A stretch of DNA of 64,000 nucleotides from NCBI GenBank assembly GCA_015655115.1, contig JAATFQ010000175.1, forward strand, positions 20,636 through 84,635. The letters run 5' to 3'. This document shows positions 1-10,173 of this stretch, piece by piece. Within the stretch, counting starts at the first letter, position 1; each line of letters opens with the position of its first letter. The position numbers were made by a program, and so were the translations under genes. The notes below the pieces were generated by a model that was not told where the DNA came from, did not search any database, and worked only from the letters and a program-made list of their open reading frames with translations. This DNA is from Sphingobacteriales bacterium. Its GTDB lineage: Bacteria > Bacteroidota > Bacteroidia > Sphingobacteriales > Sphingobacteriaceae.

Positions 1-1
1 T

Positions 2-967
2 TATCAGATAAAAATTTTAAATACGCGCCCTTTACTATATCAAAATATAAGAATAGAGCCTTTAACTTACGATCCGCTCAACACATCGGCCGACTATGTA
101 GCGACGGAGATTACGCTGCCTGGTCCTTTCTCAGAATATAAGCTGTATTTCATATCGGCAAAGTCATTTGTTGATAAAGAGATCCTGAGTTACTTTTTGC
201 CGATAGCCATCACCATGCTTGTATTTTATAGTATTTTAGTGCTGGTTGCTTTTTTAATTTACAGAAATCTGAATATCAACCAGAAGATGTTTAAGCTGCA
301 GTATGATTTTGTGAATAACCTTACCCATGAATTTAAAACGCCTGTAAGCGTAATAAAAATAGCCGGTAACAATATAAAGAGTGCAAGTTCGCTTACTGAG
401 CGCGAATTAAAACTCTATGGAAAGATACTTGATGAAGAGGCCGATAAACTAAATGGGCTGATGAATAAACTGCTGGCCTTCACGCAGATTGAAAATCAGG
501 CAATAGAGCTCAACCAGGACGAGATCAATATAGAAGATTTTATTGAAAGTACCGTAGAGTCGCACAAGCTCAAACATCCCGATTTTAAATTTACCTATGA
601 AGTGTCGGGCTTCAGCACGTTTATTACCGATCCGGTATTACTGGGTAGCCTTTTTGATAACCTGGCAGAAAATGCCTATAAATATTCGCCGGCCGAGCAT
701 AAAAAACTTCATATTACGGCGCGAATGATTAAGAATAAAGTTATTTTTAGATTTGCTGATCAGGGGATAGGTATTCCCGCATCGGAGATCAATAATGTGT
801 TTAAGAAATTTTATCGGATACAGAACCTGTATAACCAGAATGGGAGCGTAGGCTTAGGGCTTGCTTTCTGTAAGGAGCTGGTGAATTTTATGAAGGGCGA
901 GATAACAGTAAAAAGTAAAGTAAATAAAGGGACGGAATTTAAGATCGTACTCCCTTATAATAACTAA
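2..967 (+). CDS. Sensor histidine kinase, 5' truncated by window edge
   Basis: Frame stays open from base 2 through the listed ORF (YQIKILNTRPLLYQNIRIEPL...); TM segment, H-box VNNLTHEFKTPVSVIK, HATPase motifs (DNLAENAYKYS, DQGIGIP, GLGLAFCKELV). Confidence 0.93.
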   Translation, partial: YQIKILNTRPLLYQNIRIEPLTYDPLNTSADYVATEITLPGPFSEYKLYFISAKSFVDKEILSYFLPIAITMLVFYSILVLVAFLIYRNLNINQKMFKLQYDFVNNLTHEFKTPVSVIKIAGNNIKSASSLTERELKLYGKILDEEADKLNGLMNKLLAFTQIENQAIELNQDEINIEDFIESTVESHKLKHPDFKFTYEVSGFSTFITDPVLLGSLFDNLAENAYKYSPAEHKKLHITARMIKNKVIFRFADQGIGIPASEINNVFKKFYRIQNLYNQNGSVGLGLAFCKELVNFMKGEITVKSKVNKGTEFKIVLPYNN

Positions 968-972
968 ATGAT

Positions 973-1662
973 ATGTCTAAAGGAATTAAAATACTTATTG
1001 TAGAGGATGATGAAAACTTAAGGTTTTTAGTAGTGCACCGTTTGAAGTCGGAAGGGTATAGTATCATCGAAACAGGGGATGGCGAAGAAGCTGAAAAGAC
1101 TATACTTGCTGAGAAGCCGGATATAGTATTGCTGGACTGGATGCTGCCTGGTAAACAGGGGGCCGACATTTGTGAATCTGTACGTAAGCAGGGCTTTGAT
1201 AACCTGATTATCATGATGACAGCCAAGGCACAGGATGTAGATAAGATTGATGCCTACAGCTTTGGTGCATCAGATTACGTAACAAAGCCTTTCAATATGG
1301 ATGTGCTCGTAGCCATGCTCGAAAGTAAGGTGAAGTTTCTGCTGAATAATGACCGCTCTGAGATCCATCGCTTTGGCGAGATGGAGCACCACCCGAATAT
1401 CCATACGCTTTATCGTAACGGCAAGAAAATAGAGCTGACGATATTAGAGAACAGAATACTATTATACTTCCTTAGAAACCCTAATAAGGTCATTAACCGC
1501 GACGAGCTGATGCTTGAAGTATGGGGGTATAATTCGGATGTGAATACACGTACACTCGACATGCATATAGTACGGTTGAGGAAAAAGATTGAGCTTAACC
1601 CTGATAACCCACAGTTACTGCAGACAGTGAGGGGAATAGGTTACAGGTTTAATGCCGGATAA
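973..1662 (+). CDS. OmpR-family response regulator
   Basis: Receiver domain (ILIVEDDENLRFLV, DIVLLDWMLPG, TKPFN) plus winged-helix C-terminus (RTLDMHIVRLRKKIE...VRGIGYRF); 5 nt downstream of the kinase. Confidence 0.95.
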   Translation: MSKGIKILIVEDDENLRFLVVHRLKSEGYSIIETGDGEEAEKTILAEKPDIVLLDWMLPGKQGADICESVRKQGFDNLIIMMTAKAQDVDKIDAYSFGASDYVTKPFNMDVLVAMLESKVKFLLNNDRSEIHRFGEMEHHPNIHTLYRNGKKIELTILENRILLYFLRNPNKVINRDELMLEVWGYNSDVNTRTLDMHIVRLRKKIELNPDNPQLLQTVRGIGYRFNAG

Positions 1663-1736
1663 GCTTACTGATATAATTGGATGAGCTCATCGATATAAAA
1701 GAATACAGTTTGTTGTTTTAAGGAAAACAAAATACT

Positions 1737-1786
1737 GATTTAAAAGAAAAGGAACTGCCGAAAGACAGTTCCTTTTCTTTTAAATC
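1737..1786. terminator. 21-bp perfect inverted repeat, bidirectional terminator-like
   Basis: gatttaaaagaaaaggaactg / cagttccttttcttttaaatc, 8-nt loop, between convergent genes. Confidence 0.8.
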
Positions 1787-1800
1787 CCTTTAATGCTCTC

Positions 1801-3057
1801 TTAAGCCCTTTTAAGCGTAAATATGGTGATTTCTGGCAGGATGCCTACTCTGCCGGGATAACCCAAAAATCCGTATCCTACATTTACATACAGCTGTTGG
1901 TGCTGTTCCTGGTACAACCCTGCCCATTCCTTATAAATATACTGGATAGGGCTCCATTCAAAATCTTTGGTACGTACGCCAAATTGCATACCATGCGTAT
2001 GCCCGCTGAACATAGCGTCTATCTGAGGGTATTTAGGCAATACCTCTGCCCGCCAATGCGAGGGATCATGAGATAGCAATAATTTAACAGGCAGGTCATC
2101 TGTATTTTTTGTGGCAAGATCCATGCGTCCATATTTTGGAAAGCGGCCCATCCCCCAGTTTTCGATGCCCAGGATACCTATTTCCTCACCATTTACTTTT
2201 AGGCGTCGGTGTTCATTCATTAACAGGTCCCAGCCCATCAGCTCATGGGTTTTGATCACGTCTTTAAGGTTTTTAGCTTTGGCTGGCGAAGCCTCCTTAC
2301 CGAAGTGATAATCGCCATAATCATGGTTTCCTAATGAGGAGAATACCCCCAAAGGTGCTTTCACCTTTGAAAATATATCCTGATAATCGCGCATTTCTGT
2401 AGCCATATCGTTAACAATATCGCCAGTAAAAAAGATAAAATCAGGTTTTTGTGCCAGTAGCAGCTCTACCCCACCTTTAACAGCTTTGGGGTTATAAAAA
2501 CTACCTGAATGTATATCAGAAATCTGTCCCATCGTAATCCCGTCAAATGCAGCAGGGAGGTTGGGCAATATCAATGTTTTTCTCCTTACCTGGTAATCGT
2601 AAGCACCGGAAGTAATGCCCCAGGTCAGAGAGGTGAGCGGTACAGCCGCTGCAACAAGTCCGGCTTTCACAATAAATGCAGACCTGCTGATCGGTTCTGC
2701 TGAAGTATGAGGTTTTTCATCAGTACCTGCTGTTGCAGTTTCAGGTTTCCTAAAGATCCTGATCAGCAATCTGCGCAGGTCGTCTACCAATAAAAAAGGC
2801 AGCATCACCATTTTACATCCCGTAAGGAGGAAAAATGCCACCAGGATAACAGCGCGCAGGGAGAGGAAAATATTAACAAATATACCAGCAAATATACCGG
2901 CGATCAGCAACAGGCTGATTGTCCAGTAAATGATAGAAAACCTTTGTTTAGCTTTGTCGCTCCAGGTTTTAAAAACGGCCAGTAAGGCTGTTAAGCAGTA
3001 ATAATCAAATGCAACAATTAAAGCACATCCTGCAATAAGAAAGGGTAGTCGTCCCAT
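1801..3057 (-). CDS. Membrane-anchored metallophosphoesterase
   Basis: N-terminal TM segments; calcineurin-like motifs GQISDIHSG, FTGDIVND, SLGNHDYG, LLSHDP, SGHTHGMQFG. Confidence 0.92.
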   Translation of the reverse strand: MGRLPFLIAGCALIVAFDYYCLTALLAVFKTWSDKAKQRFSIIYWTISLLLIAGIFAGIFVNIFLSLRAVILVAFFLLTGCKMVMLPFLLVDDLRRLLIRIFRKPETATAGTDEKPHTSAEPISRSAFIVKAGLVAAAVPLTSLTWGITSGAYDYQVRRKTLILPNLPAAFDGITMGQISDIHSGSFYNPKAVKGGVELLLAQKPDFIFFTGDIVNDMATEMRDYQDIFSKVKAPLGVFSSLGNHDYGDYHFGKEASPAKAKNLKDVIKTHELMGWDLLMNEHRRLKVNGEEIGILGIENWGMGRFPKYGRMDLATKNTDDLPVKLLLSHDPSHWRAEVLPKYPQIDAMFSGHTHGMQFGVRTKDFEWSPIQYIYKEWAGLYQEQHQQLYVNVGYGFLGYPGRVGILPEITIFTLKRA

Positions 3058-3084
3058 TAATTGATATTAAAATTATATATTAAA

Positions 3085-4599
3085 CTAGCGGAAATCCGTC
3101 TGTTCATCATCTTCCTCATCTTCCTCATCATCAGTATTGAAAAGGCTATCGAACATATCCGAGAAGCCGAAACCGCCGTCGAGATATTTCTTGTTCAGCT
3201 GAGAGTATTCTGCCAGTCCGTGTAAAGCAAATTCCATCAACAGCAGCGTCTGGTTTGCACTTAGTTTAGGGTGGAACTTTTTGACAAGATCGTTCAGTCC
3301 GTCTACCTGCATCAGTTCTTTTTTATATTGTGCAGCGGTTAAGCTATCCGGGATATCAAGGTGGTGATCTTCAGCGAACCAGTCCAGTATTTTTTCATAA
3401 GGGCTGGCGGTTTTACTTTTTTTAGCCTTTTCCGGATCAGGGAAAAAGCGGCTGAAAAGTGTTTTTATCGCTTTGCCGATCAATGTATTAGCCACTTTGG
3501 CCGGCCCTTCCAATTCTCCTTCATAAACAAGCTCTATTTTTCCTGTTACTGCCGGAATAATGCCGGTAAGGTCGGAGAGTCTGACGAATGTGCTTTTCTC
3601 TCTGTTGATGAGCATTCTTCGTTCAGCAGAGCTGATCAGGTTTTCATAGGCAGAGATCGTCAGCCTTGCAGAAACACCCGATTTCTGGTCAATGAATTCG
3701 CTCTTGCGCGCTTCAAAGGCCACCTGTTCTATTAAGTCTTTTACCAGTCCATCCGCTTCAATAGTCGCTTTTTGTGATTCTGTTATTTTGGCTTCCTGGA
3801 AAGTTATCTTTCTGGAAATGGCAATTGTCTTTGGATAGTGGGTAAGGATCTGGCTTTCAATCCTGTCTTTTAGCGGAGTAACAATAGAGCCCCTGTTTGT
3901 ATAATCTTCCGGGTTGGCGGTAAATACAAACTGTACATCCAGCGGAAGGCGTAGCTTAAACCCTCTGATCTGAATATCTTTCTCCTGCAGCATATTAAAT
4001 AAAGCTACCTGGATACGTGCCTGTAAGTCGGGCAGTTCATTAATTACGAAAATACTGCGGTGAGCTCTGGGAATCAGTCCGAAATGTATTACCCTTTCAT
4101 CATTGTAAGTAAGCTTTAATGTCGCTGCTTTGATAGGGTCAACATCACCAATTAAATCAGCTACAGTTACATCCGGCGTAGCCAGTTTTTCGGTATAGCG
4201 GTCCGAGCGGTGCTGCCAGCTGATAGATGTATTATCGCCATGGATTTCAATTTCACGGTGGGCATACCACGATATCGGGTTCAGCGGGTCGTCGAAGATC
4301 TCACTACCTGTTACGTAAGGAATGTATTCATCAAGCAAGTTTACCATTAACCTGGCGATACGTGTTTTAGCCTGTCCGCGTAAGCCGAGCAGCAGAATAT
4401 TATGTCTCGATAAAATTGCTGTCTGCAGTTCTGGGATAACAGTGTCGTCATATCCCAGAATACCTTCGAAGCCCGCATCTTTATTTTGCAGTTGCTGAAT
4501 AAGATTTTTGCGTAATTCGTCTTTTACAGAAAGTGAAATATAGTTTGAGGCTTTTAACTGGCCAAGAGTTTGAATGAGATTGTGCTCCATATGATTCAT
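3085..4599 (-). CDS. MoxR/ChlI-like AAA+ ATPase
   Basis: Walker A GLRGQAKT, VINELPDLQARIQVALFNMLQEKDIQIRG, FTANPEDYTNRGSIVTPLKDRI; acidic C-terminal tail; adjacent VWA gene. Confidence 0.9.
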   Translation of the reverse strand: MNHMEHNLIQTLGQLKASNYISLSVKDELRKNLIQQLQNKDAGFEGILGYDDTVIPELQTAILSRHNILLLGLRGQAKTRIARLMVNLLDEYIPYVTGSEIFDDPLNPISWYAHREIEIHGDNTSISWQHRSDRYTEKLATPDVTVADLIGDVDPIKAATLKLTYNDERVIHFGLIPRAHRSIFVINELPDLQARIQVALFNMLQEKDIQIRGFKLRLPLDVQFVFTANPEDYTNRGSIVTPLKDRIESQILTHYPKTIAISRKITFQEAKITESQKATIEADGLVKDLIEQVAFEARKSEFIDQKSGVSARLTISAYENLISSAERRMLINREKSTFVRLSDLTGIIPAVTGKIELVYEGELEGPAKVANTLIGKAIKTLFSRFFPDPEKAKKSKTASPYEKILDWFAEDHHLDIPDSLTAAQYKKELMQVDGLNDLVKKFHPKLSANQTLLLMEFALHGLAEYSQLNKKYLDGGFGFSDMFDSLFNTDDEEDEEDDEQTDFR

Positions 4600-4608
4600 G
4601 TGTCCGGA

Positions 4609-5706
4609 CTAGCGAACTGTTTTTCTTCTGTTTTTAATGTAATCTTCAAAGATATATTCTCCCAGGCCTGTCAGAGAGCTATAAAATGCCCTTCCACCGT
4701 TTGTTCTGGTAAAATCCCTGACAAACTGCTGTAAATATGGATCCTGGGCAATCATAAATGTAGTAATAGGAATATTAAGGCGTTTACATTGCGCCGCCAT
4801 ATTCAGTGTTTTGTTGATCACTTTTCTGTCCAGCCCCATACTGTTTTTGTAATAACGCCCATTTTCTTTCAGGCAGGTAGGCTTTCCGTCGGTGATCATG
4901 AAAATCTGCTTGTTATGCGTCTTGCGGCGGCGTAGTAAATCTGCTGCAAGCTCCAGTCCTGCCAGCGTATTGGTATGGTATGGCCCTACCTGCAGATAAG
5001 GAAGATCTTTCACTGTAATCGGGTAGGCATCATTGCCAAAGGCAACGATATCTAACGTGTCTTTAGGGTAACGTGTGCTGATGAGTTCTGCAAGGGCCAT
5101 AGCCACTTTCTTTGCAGGAGTAATACGATCCTCTCCATACAAGATCATAGAATGAGAGATGTCGATCATCAGGACCGTGGAAGTCAGTGTTTTGTAGTCC
5201 TTTTCTTCCACCTCCAGATCGCGCTCCGTCAGTGTAAAGTTTCCTATACCATGGTTAATCTGTGCATTCTGTATAGATGCGGTCATATCAATCTGATCCA
5301 GGCTGTCGCCAAAAGTGTACTCGCGGCGGTCGGCATTTTTCTCTTCTCCGATTCCGGAAATATTGCTGTTATGATTGCCTTTACCCGCTTTTTTAAGCTT
5401 GCCAAAGATTTCTTCAAGGGCCGACTTACGGATGGTTTGTTCAGTTTTGGAGGTAATATCTACCCCCCCATTATCTTTATTTTCTTTAATATAACCTTTC
5501 TCTTTAAGCTCGTCAATAAAATCGCCCATACCATATTCGCCGGTAGTGAATTTATATTGTTTATCGAGCTCGTTCATCCATGCCAGGGTTTCTCCGGCAT
5601 CCCCGGCAGTATAATTTAATAACTGTGTAAACATATTCAGCATTTCATCGAACCCACCCTTAGGCAATTCGTCTGGCTGGTATTTTGAAAATTGGAATCC
5701 CCTCAT
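4609..5706 (-). CDS. VWA-domain protein (MoxR partner)
   Basis: MIDAS motif DISHS (DxSxS), FMITDGKPT; immediately upstream of the AAA+ gene on the same strand. Confidence 0.88.
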   Translation of the reverse strand: MRGFQFSKYQPDELPKGGFDEMLNMFTQLLNYTAGDAGETLAWMNELDKQYKFTTGEYGMGDFIDELKEKGYIKENKDNGGVDITSKTEQTIRKSALEEIFGKLKKAGKGNHNSNISGIGEEKNADRREYTFGDSLDQIDMTASIQNAQINHGIGNFTLTERDLEVEEKDYKTLTSTVLMIDISHSMILYGEDRITPAKKVAMALAELISTRYPKDTLDIVAFGNDAYPITVKDLPYLQVGPYHTNTLAGLELAADLLRRRKTHNKQIFMITDGKPTCLKENGRYYKNSMGLDRKVINKTLNMAAQCKRLNIPITTFMIAQDPYLQQFVRDFTRTNGGRAFYSSLTGLGEYIFEDYIKNRRKTVR

Positions 5707-5791
5707 GTTATTAGTCTTAACGATATACCGAAGATAAAATTTTACGGACTGAATAGTGTTACTTACTTGTAAAAATACAAGTATAAATTAT

Positions 5792-6675
5792 TTACCGGGT
5801 TGGGCGTCCTTTGGCTAGTGCTGCTTCGGCTCGTTTAATGGCTAGTTTTTCTCTGAATTTAGCATATGGTGCTTTAAGCCACATTTTTAAAAGACTATCA
5901 AGGCCTCCTTTTACAGCCAGATTAAAGATGCTTTGTGTTTTTCTCAGCAGAGAAGCATCCCAGGCGCGTAAGCTTAAGGAGAACGAGCCATCCAGGTATT
6001 TCATCCAGTGCCACATGCCTGTGGGCATAAAAAGAGTGTCACCATGTTCAAGGAAGACTTCATAGCCTTCCACACCTTTTAAAGCAGGGAATTTTTCAAA
6101 GTCAGGATTTGATACATCATAATCTTCAAGCGCATACGTAGCATTTGGAATACAGTACAAGCGTTCTTTCCATTTGTTATCGAAGAGGATGATATGTTTT
6201 CTGCCACCAAAATGGGTATGGAAAAGGTGAGGCAGGTCTATATCATAATGCAGAAAGGTAACGGAGTTGGAACCTCCGAAAAACATTGCCGGCATGCTCT
6301 CTATAAATCCACCCATGAGATCTTTTGGCAATACAATGTCGTTGATCAGATTGTGACGTGTTTAAAAAGGTTAAAGAAAAATATCCGGAGCTCTGTCGGC
6401 TGGGTTTTAATCAGGTCGAGGTATTCACCCAGGCGCATGTGTGTAACGGCAGAATTAATAGGTTTGGAGGGGTCTGCCTTTGCATTGTCGTACAAGGGTA
6501 CTTCCAGCTGTCCGCCAATTTCTTTCAGATATTCAGTGGTCCATTTTTCGCGGGCAGGCCATGTTTTTGTCAGGCCTTTGATGACTAATGGCCTTCTGCG
6601 GTCTAAATAGTTCTTTTTAAAGTCTGCAGGACTGATGTTCTCAACGGTATCTACCGGCTTTAGTATAAAGCTCAT
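5792..6675 (-). pseudogene. Frameshifted cupin_8/JmjC-like protein (two ORFs 6346..6675 and 5792..6331)
   Basis: Collinear with the intact neighbour 6773..7654. N-terminal ORF ends RIFFFNLFKHVTI*; adding one A in the minus-strand AAA at 6361-6363 restores NLFKTRHNLINDIVLPKDLMGGF, the same length as paralog DPIKYAPKLLRDYIAPKNLMGGF. Confidence 0.8.
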
Positions 6676-6772
6676 AAAGGTATGTTCATCTTGTTAGCCA
6701 ACAAAAGTGTAAAATATTTATTGCTTATTTACAAAATATTGGGCCCGGCAGATGTGATCAGCTATAACATTA

Positions 6773-7654
6773 CTATTGAGGCCGATGTTTCGCTAATGCT
6801 TTATTTGCGCGTTTAACAGCCAGTTTTTCCTTCCAGGACATATACTGTGCCCTGAAATTTGATTTCATAAAGTTGTCGAACTTACGTTGAATGGTCAGGT
6901 TATAAAGGCTGTTTATTTTTACAGCCCATGATTTATCCCAGGCTCTGAGGCTGATAGAGAAAGAGCCGTCCAGGTATTTCATCCAGTGCCAGTAACCGGT
7001 AGGCATAAACAGCGTATCCCCATGTTCGAGATAGGCTTCAATACCTTTAACGCCTTTCAGTGCCGGGAACTTGTCAAAGTCCGGATTTTCAATATCATAG
7101 TCCTCCAGGGCATACGTAGCAAAAGGGATTTTGTACAGACGGTCTTTCCATTTATTTTCAAAAAGGATCACATGTTTACGTCCATTGAAATGCGTATGAA
7201 AGATATGGGCAAGGTCTATATCGTAATGCAGGAATGTTATAGATCCCTTGCCACCAAAAAACAGATTGGGGTAGCTATCGAGGAAACCGCCCATTAAGTT
7301 TTTTGGGGCGATATAGTCCCTCAGCAGTTTCGGTGCATATTTTATGGGGTCGAACAAAAAGATACGGAGGTCCGTAGGCTTGCGTTTAATCAGGTCTATA
7401 TAATCAGCAAACTTCATTTCAGCTACAGCTGCATTTATAGGCTTGGAAGGGTCTGCTTTGGCGCTGTCATATAGTGGTACAATTTTATCACCAACAACAG
7501 TTTTCATGTATTCCATTGACCATTTTTCATAAGCAGGCCAATTTTTAGACATGTTTTTGATGATTAAAGGTTTACGCGCCTTCAGGTAGTTCTTTTCAAA
7601 ATCTTCTTTTGAAATATCGTCTACGCAATCGATTTGAGATAAATCAAACTTCAT
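6773..7654 (-). CDS. Cupin-like (cupin_8/JmjC-type) domain protein
   Basis: Motifs SITFLHYDIDLAHIFHTHFNGRKHVILF, LEHGDTLFMPTGYWHWMKYLDGSFSISLRAW. Confidence 0.88.
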   Translation of the reverse strand: MKFDLSQIDCVDDISKEDFEKNYLKARKPLIIKNMSKNWPAYEKWSMEYMKTVVGDKIVPLYDSAKADPSKPINAAVAEMKFADYIDLIKRKPTDLRIFLFDPIKYAPKLLRDYIAPKNLMGGFLDSYPNLFFGGKGSITFLHYDIDLAHIFHTHFNGRKHVILFENKWKDRLYKIPFATYALEDYDIENPDFDKFPALKGVKGIEAYLEHGDTLFMPTGYWHWMKYLDGSFSISLRAWDKSWAVKINSLYNLTIQRKFDNFMKSNFRAQYMSWKEKLAVKRANKALAKHRPQ

Positions 7655-7914
7655 GTTATCTTAATATAGGGTTTATAAAGTAAAATTATGTAAAAATGAA
7701 ATTGCTAGCTAAACCGCTAATTTAAAATCTCAGATTCTGACAAAATTAACACACATCTGCGGGTTAAGTTTTATGAATAACAGCTCGTTTTGTTTGCTTT
7801 TTATAATCAAGCATAATATACGCAAATAGCTGGTGCAGCATTTGAGGTTATTGCAATAAATCGTAAGATAGGTTATAGTTCAACCTACATGGAGTCGGTA
7901 GGCTTCCCGGCTAA

Positions 7915-9054
7915 TTATTCATGATGTTCATTAATCAGAAATATTTCTGAGGCAATATAATCTGCGAAAAGCTTGCCATCCTGGGTGAGTACGAGTGTGT
8001 TATTTTCATTTTTAAGCCAGTCCCTTTTTAGAAAGGGCTTGATATTTTCGAGCGTTTCTGCCAAAAAGATGGAGCCAAAATCATTTTTTATCTTTTGGAG
8101 ATCTGTTCCCCACATGGTACGAAGGGAGGTCATGACATATTCATTGAACCTGTCATATTTATCCAGTTCTTCTACTGTTTCGGCAAGTTGGCCCAGTGCC
8201 AGTTGCTGTAGATATTTGGCATTATTAGCCACATTAAGATACCTGACATTGCCGTTGAAGCCATGCGCTGAAGGGCCAATTCCCAGGTAGGGAATGCCGC
8301 GCCAGTAATTGGTATTATGAACGGCATGGCGGCCAGGGAGGCTGAAATTGGAAATTTCATAATGATCAAATGCTGCAAGGCCAAGCTTTTCTGCCAGGAA
8401 GATAAATTGTGCAGCACTTTGCTCCTCATTTACTGGTATTTGCCGGCCTTTTTTTATGGAATATGCCAGAGCAGTGCGCGGTTCTACGGTTAAGGAATAG
8501 GCAGAGATATGCGGGATCTGCAGGCTAAGTACTGTATTGATGTTGCTCAGCCATTTTTCGTCTGTTAGTAAAGGATAGCCATAGATCAGATCAATACTAA
8601 GATTTTCAAATCCTGCATCCTGACTACGTTTGATGCAGGTTTCGGCCTCGGTAGCGTTATGCGCTCTGTTCATCCAAAGCAGGTCTTCATTAAAGAACGA
8701 CTGTACACCGATACTGAAACGGTTGACAGGCAGTTGTCGCAGCTCTGCGATTTTTTTTGCGTCAAGGTCATCGGGATTAGTCTCGATGGTGATTTCTGCA
8801 TCTGCAGCAATAGAAAAGTGGGTGGTTAATGTATCAAATATTTTCGCCAGTGCCGCTGTAGGCAGTACTGAAGGAGTTCCACCACCGAAATAGATACTGC
8901 CCACCTGTTCTGTAATCCTATCCTTTTTAAGGATTATTTCTTTGCAAATCGCATCAACCATTTCATCAGCATATTTCAGTGAGGTGCTGAAATGAAAATC
9001 ACAGTAGTGGCATGCTTGTTTACAGAAGGGGATATGGATATAAATTCCGGCCAT
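7915..9054 (-). CDS. hemW: HemW-like radical SAM protein (coproporphyrinogen III oxidase-like)
   Basis: MAGIYIHIPFCKQACHYCDF (CxxxCxxC), IYFGGGTPSVLP, SIGVQSF, FDHYEISNF. Confidence 0.93.
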   Translation of the reverse strand: MAGIYIHIPFCKQACHYCDFHFSTSLKYADEMVDAICKEIILKKDRITEQVGSIYFGGGTPSVLPTAALAKIFDTLTTHFSIAADAEITIETNPDDLDAKKIAELRQLPVNRFSIGVQSFFNEDLLWMNRAHNATEAETCIKRSQDAGFENLSIDLIYGYPLLTDEKWLSNINTVLSLQIPHISAYSLTVEPRTALAYSIKKGRQIPVNEEQSAAQFIFLAEKLGLAAFDHYEISNFSLPGRHAVHNTNYWRGIPYLGIGPSAHGFNGNVRYLNVANNAKYLQQLALGQLAETVEELDKYDRFNEYVMTSLRTMWGTDLQKIKNDFGSIFLAETLENIKPFLKRDWLKNENNTLVLTQDGKLFADYIASEIFLINEHHE

Positions 9055-9135
9055 TTGGCAAAGATCGTGAAATATTATTCTTTAATTTCAATTTGCATTG
9101 CGTAACGCCCTATTTAAAACTAAATAATAATAACC

Positions 9136-9143
9136 TACTTTTG
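9136..9143 (+). promoter_or_regulatory. Bacteroidota -7 element (TAnnTTTG)
   Basis: TACTTTTG 38 nt before the 9181 ORF start. Confidence 0.55.
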
Positions 9144-9180
9144 TGCAAAGTTAATCCCAAACCGTCGTTTAACAGATTAG

Positions 9181-10164
9181 ATGTATAAATACCTTCTTGT
9201 TTTTTTTCTTCTTTTATCTTTAGGATCTCGAAAAGTAAATGCGCAGAATGTGCCATTAGCTGCAGATTCTACTGTGGAGCAAAGGGTTTACAGGCCGCGG
9301 GTGCTGCGGGATTCTGCCTTTTTGGCCAGGCAGAAGTTCGTGACCGATTCTATCATGACCCATACCTGGATCTTACCCGACTCGCTGATTGACCGGTCAA
9401 TTTTAATTGACAGCATTATGAAGGCAAATGTATTTCCAACGCTTGATCTCGACGCATGGTTTAAGAAGTACGGCAAGTTTAAAAAAGAGAGCAGGTTCAG
9501 AGTAGGGACTCCGATGCCTAAAGGGAAAGTGTGGGTGCTGGGGTTTATTGCTTTTCTGCTGGTTGTATTCGGCGTATTAAGGATTTCTTTTGCCAAGCAA
9601 TTACAAGGGATAGTACAGGCTTTTTATAGCGAAAGGGGATTAAATAATCTGAATAAAGAGGACAATGCTTTTACGTCCTGGCCTTTTTTACTTCTATTTA
9701 TACAGTTTGGCTTTACTATTGGTATGTTTTTTTATCTGGTAGCCCAATACTACAAACTAGCTTATATAGACAAAGGATTTAGCTTTTTTGTCAGTATTTC
9801 TATTTTGATCATTATCCTGTATGCACTTAAACTTTTCCTGCTGCGGGCGATGGGTCACCTCTTTAATATTCAAAAAGCGGTACATGAATATATTTCAATA
9901 TTATATTTAAGTTATTTTAACATTTCCCTGATTTTTATTCCGTTAGTGGTCGCTTTTGCCTTATCTCCTCTTAAATATGGTATCTATTACATAGTTATCT
10001 CATTTGGATTGCTGGCCTTAATCTTTACGTTTCAATTCATTAGGGCAGGAGTTAATATTTTATCTCATTATCGGTTTTCAAAAGTCTATTTATTTATGTA
10101 CTTTTGTGCCCTCGAAATATGTCCTATTTTGATATTAATCAAGGCGATAGGATTTGAGATGTAA
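9181..10164 (+). CDS. DUF4271-like multi-TM membrane protein
   Basis: Signal peptide, proline-rich periplasmic N-terminus, several C-terminal TM helices; upstream of hemD-like gene and gldKLMN. Confidence 0.72.
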   Translation: MYKYLLVFFLLLSLGSRKVNAQNVPLAADSTVEQRVYRPRVLRDSAFLARQKFVTDSIMTHTWILPDSLIDRSILIDSIMKANVFPTLDLDAWFKKYGKFKKESRFRVGTPMPKGKVWVLGFIAFLLVVFGVLRISFAKQLQGIVQAFYSERGLNNLNKEDNAFTSWPFLLLFIQFGFTIGMFFYLVAQYYKLAYIDKGFSFFVSISILIIILYALKLFLLRAMGHLFNIQKAVHEYISILYLSYFNISLIFIPLVVAFALSPLKYGIYYIVISFGLLALIFTFQFIRAGVNILSHYRFSKVYLFMYFCALEICPILILIKAIGFEM

Positions 10165-10173
10165 CTAGGTAAA

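Noticed and set aside
3100-3140. Repetitive cttcctcat tract as a microsatellite
   Set aside because: It encodes the acidic C-terminal tail (DDEEDEEDDEQ) of the AAA ATPase.
5152-5619. 155-aa plus-strand ORF opposite the VWA gene
   Set aside because: Antisense shadow ORF; no supporting motif.
3085-5706. MoxR-VWA pair as a possible defence or ternary conflict system
   Set aside because: MoxR/VWA pairs are widespread housekeeping chaperone-like modules; no nuclease, effector or mobile signature nearby.
6355-6370. Programmed -1 ribosomal frameshift in the split cupin gene (TTTAAAC resembles a slippery heptamer)
   Set aside because: The zero-frame codons are CTT TTT AAA CAC, so the heptamer is out of register, and the -1 reading meets TAA. 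A 1-nt deletion fits better.
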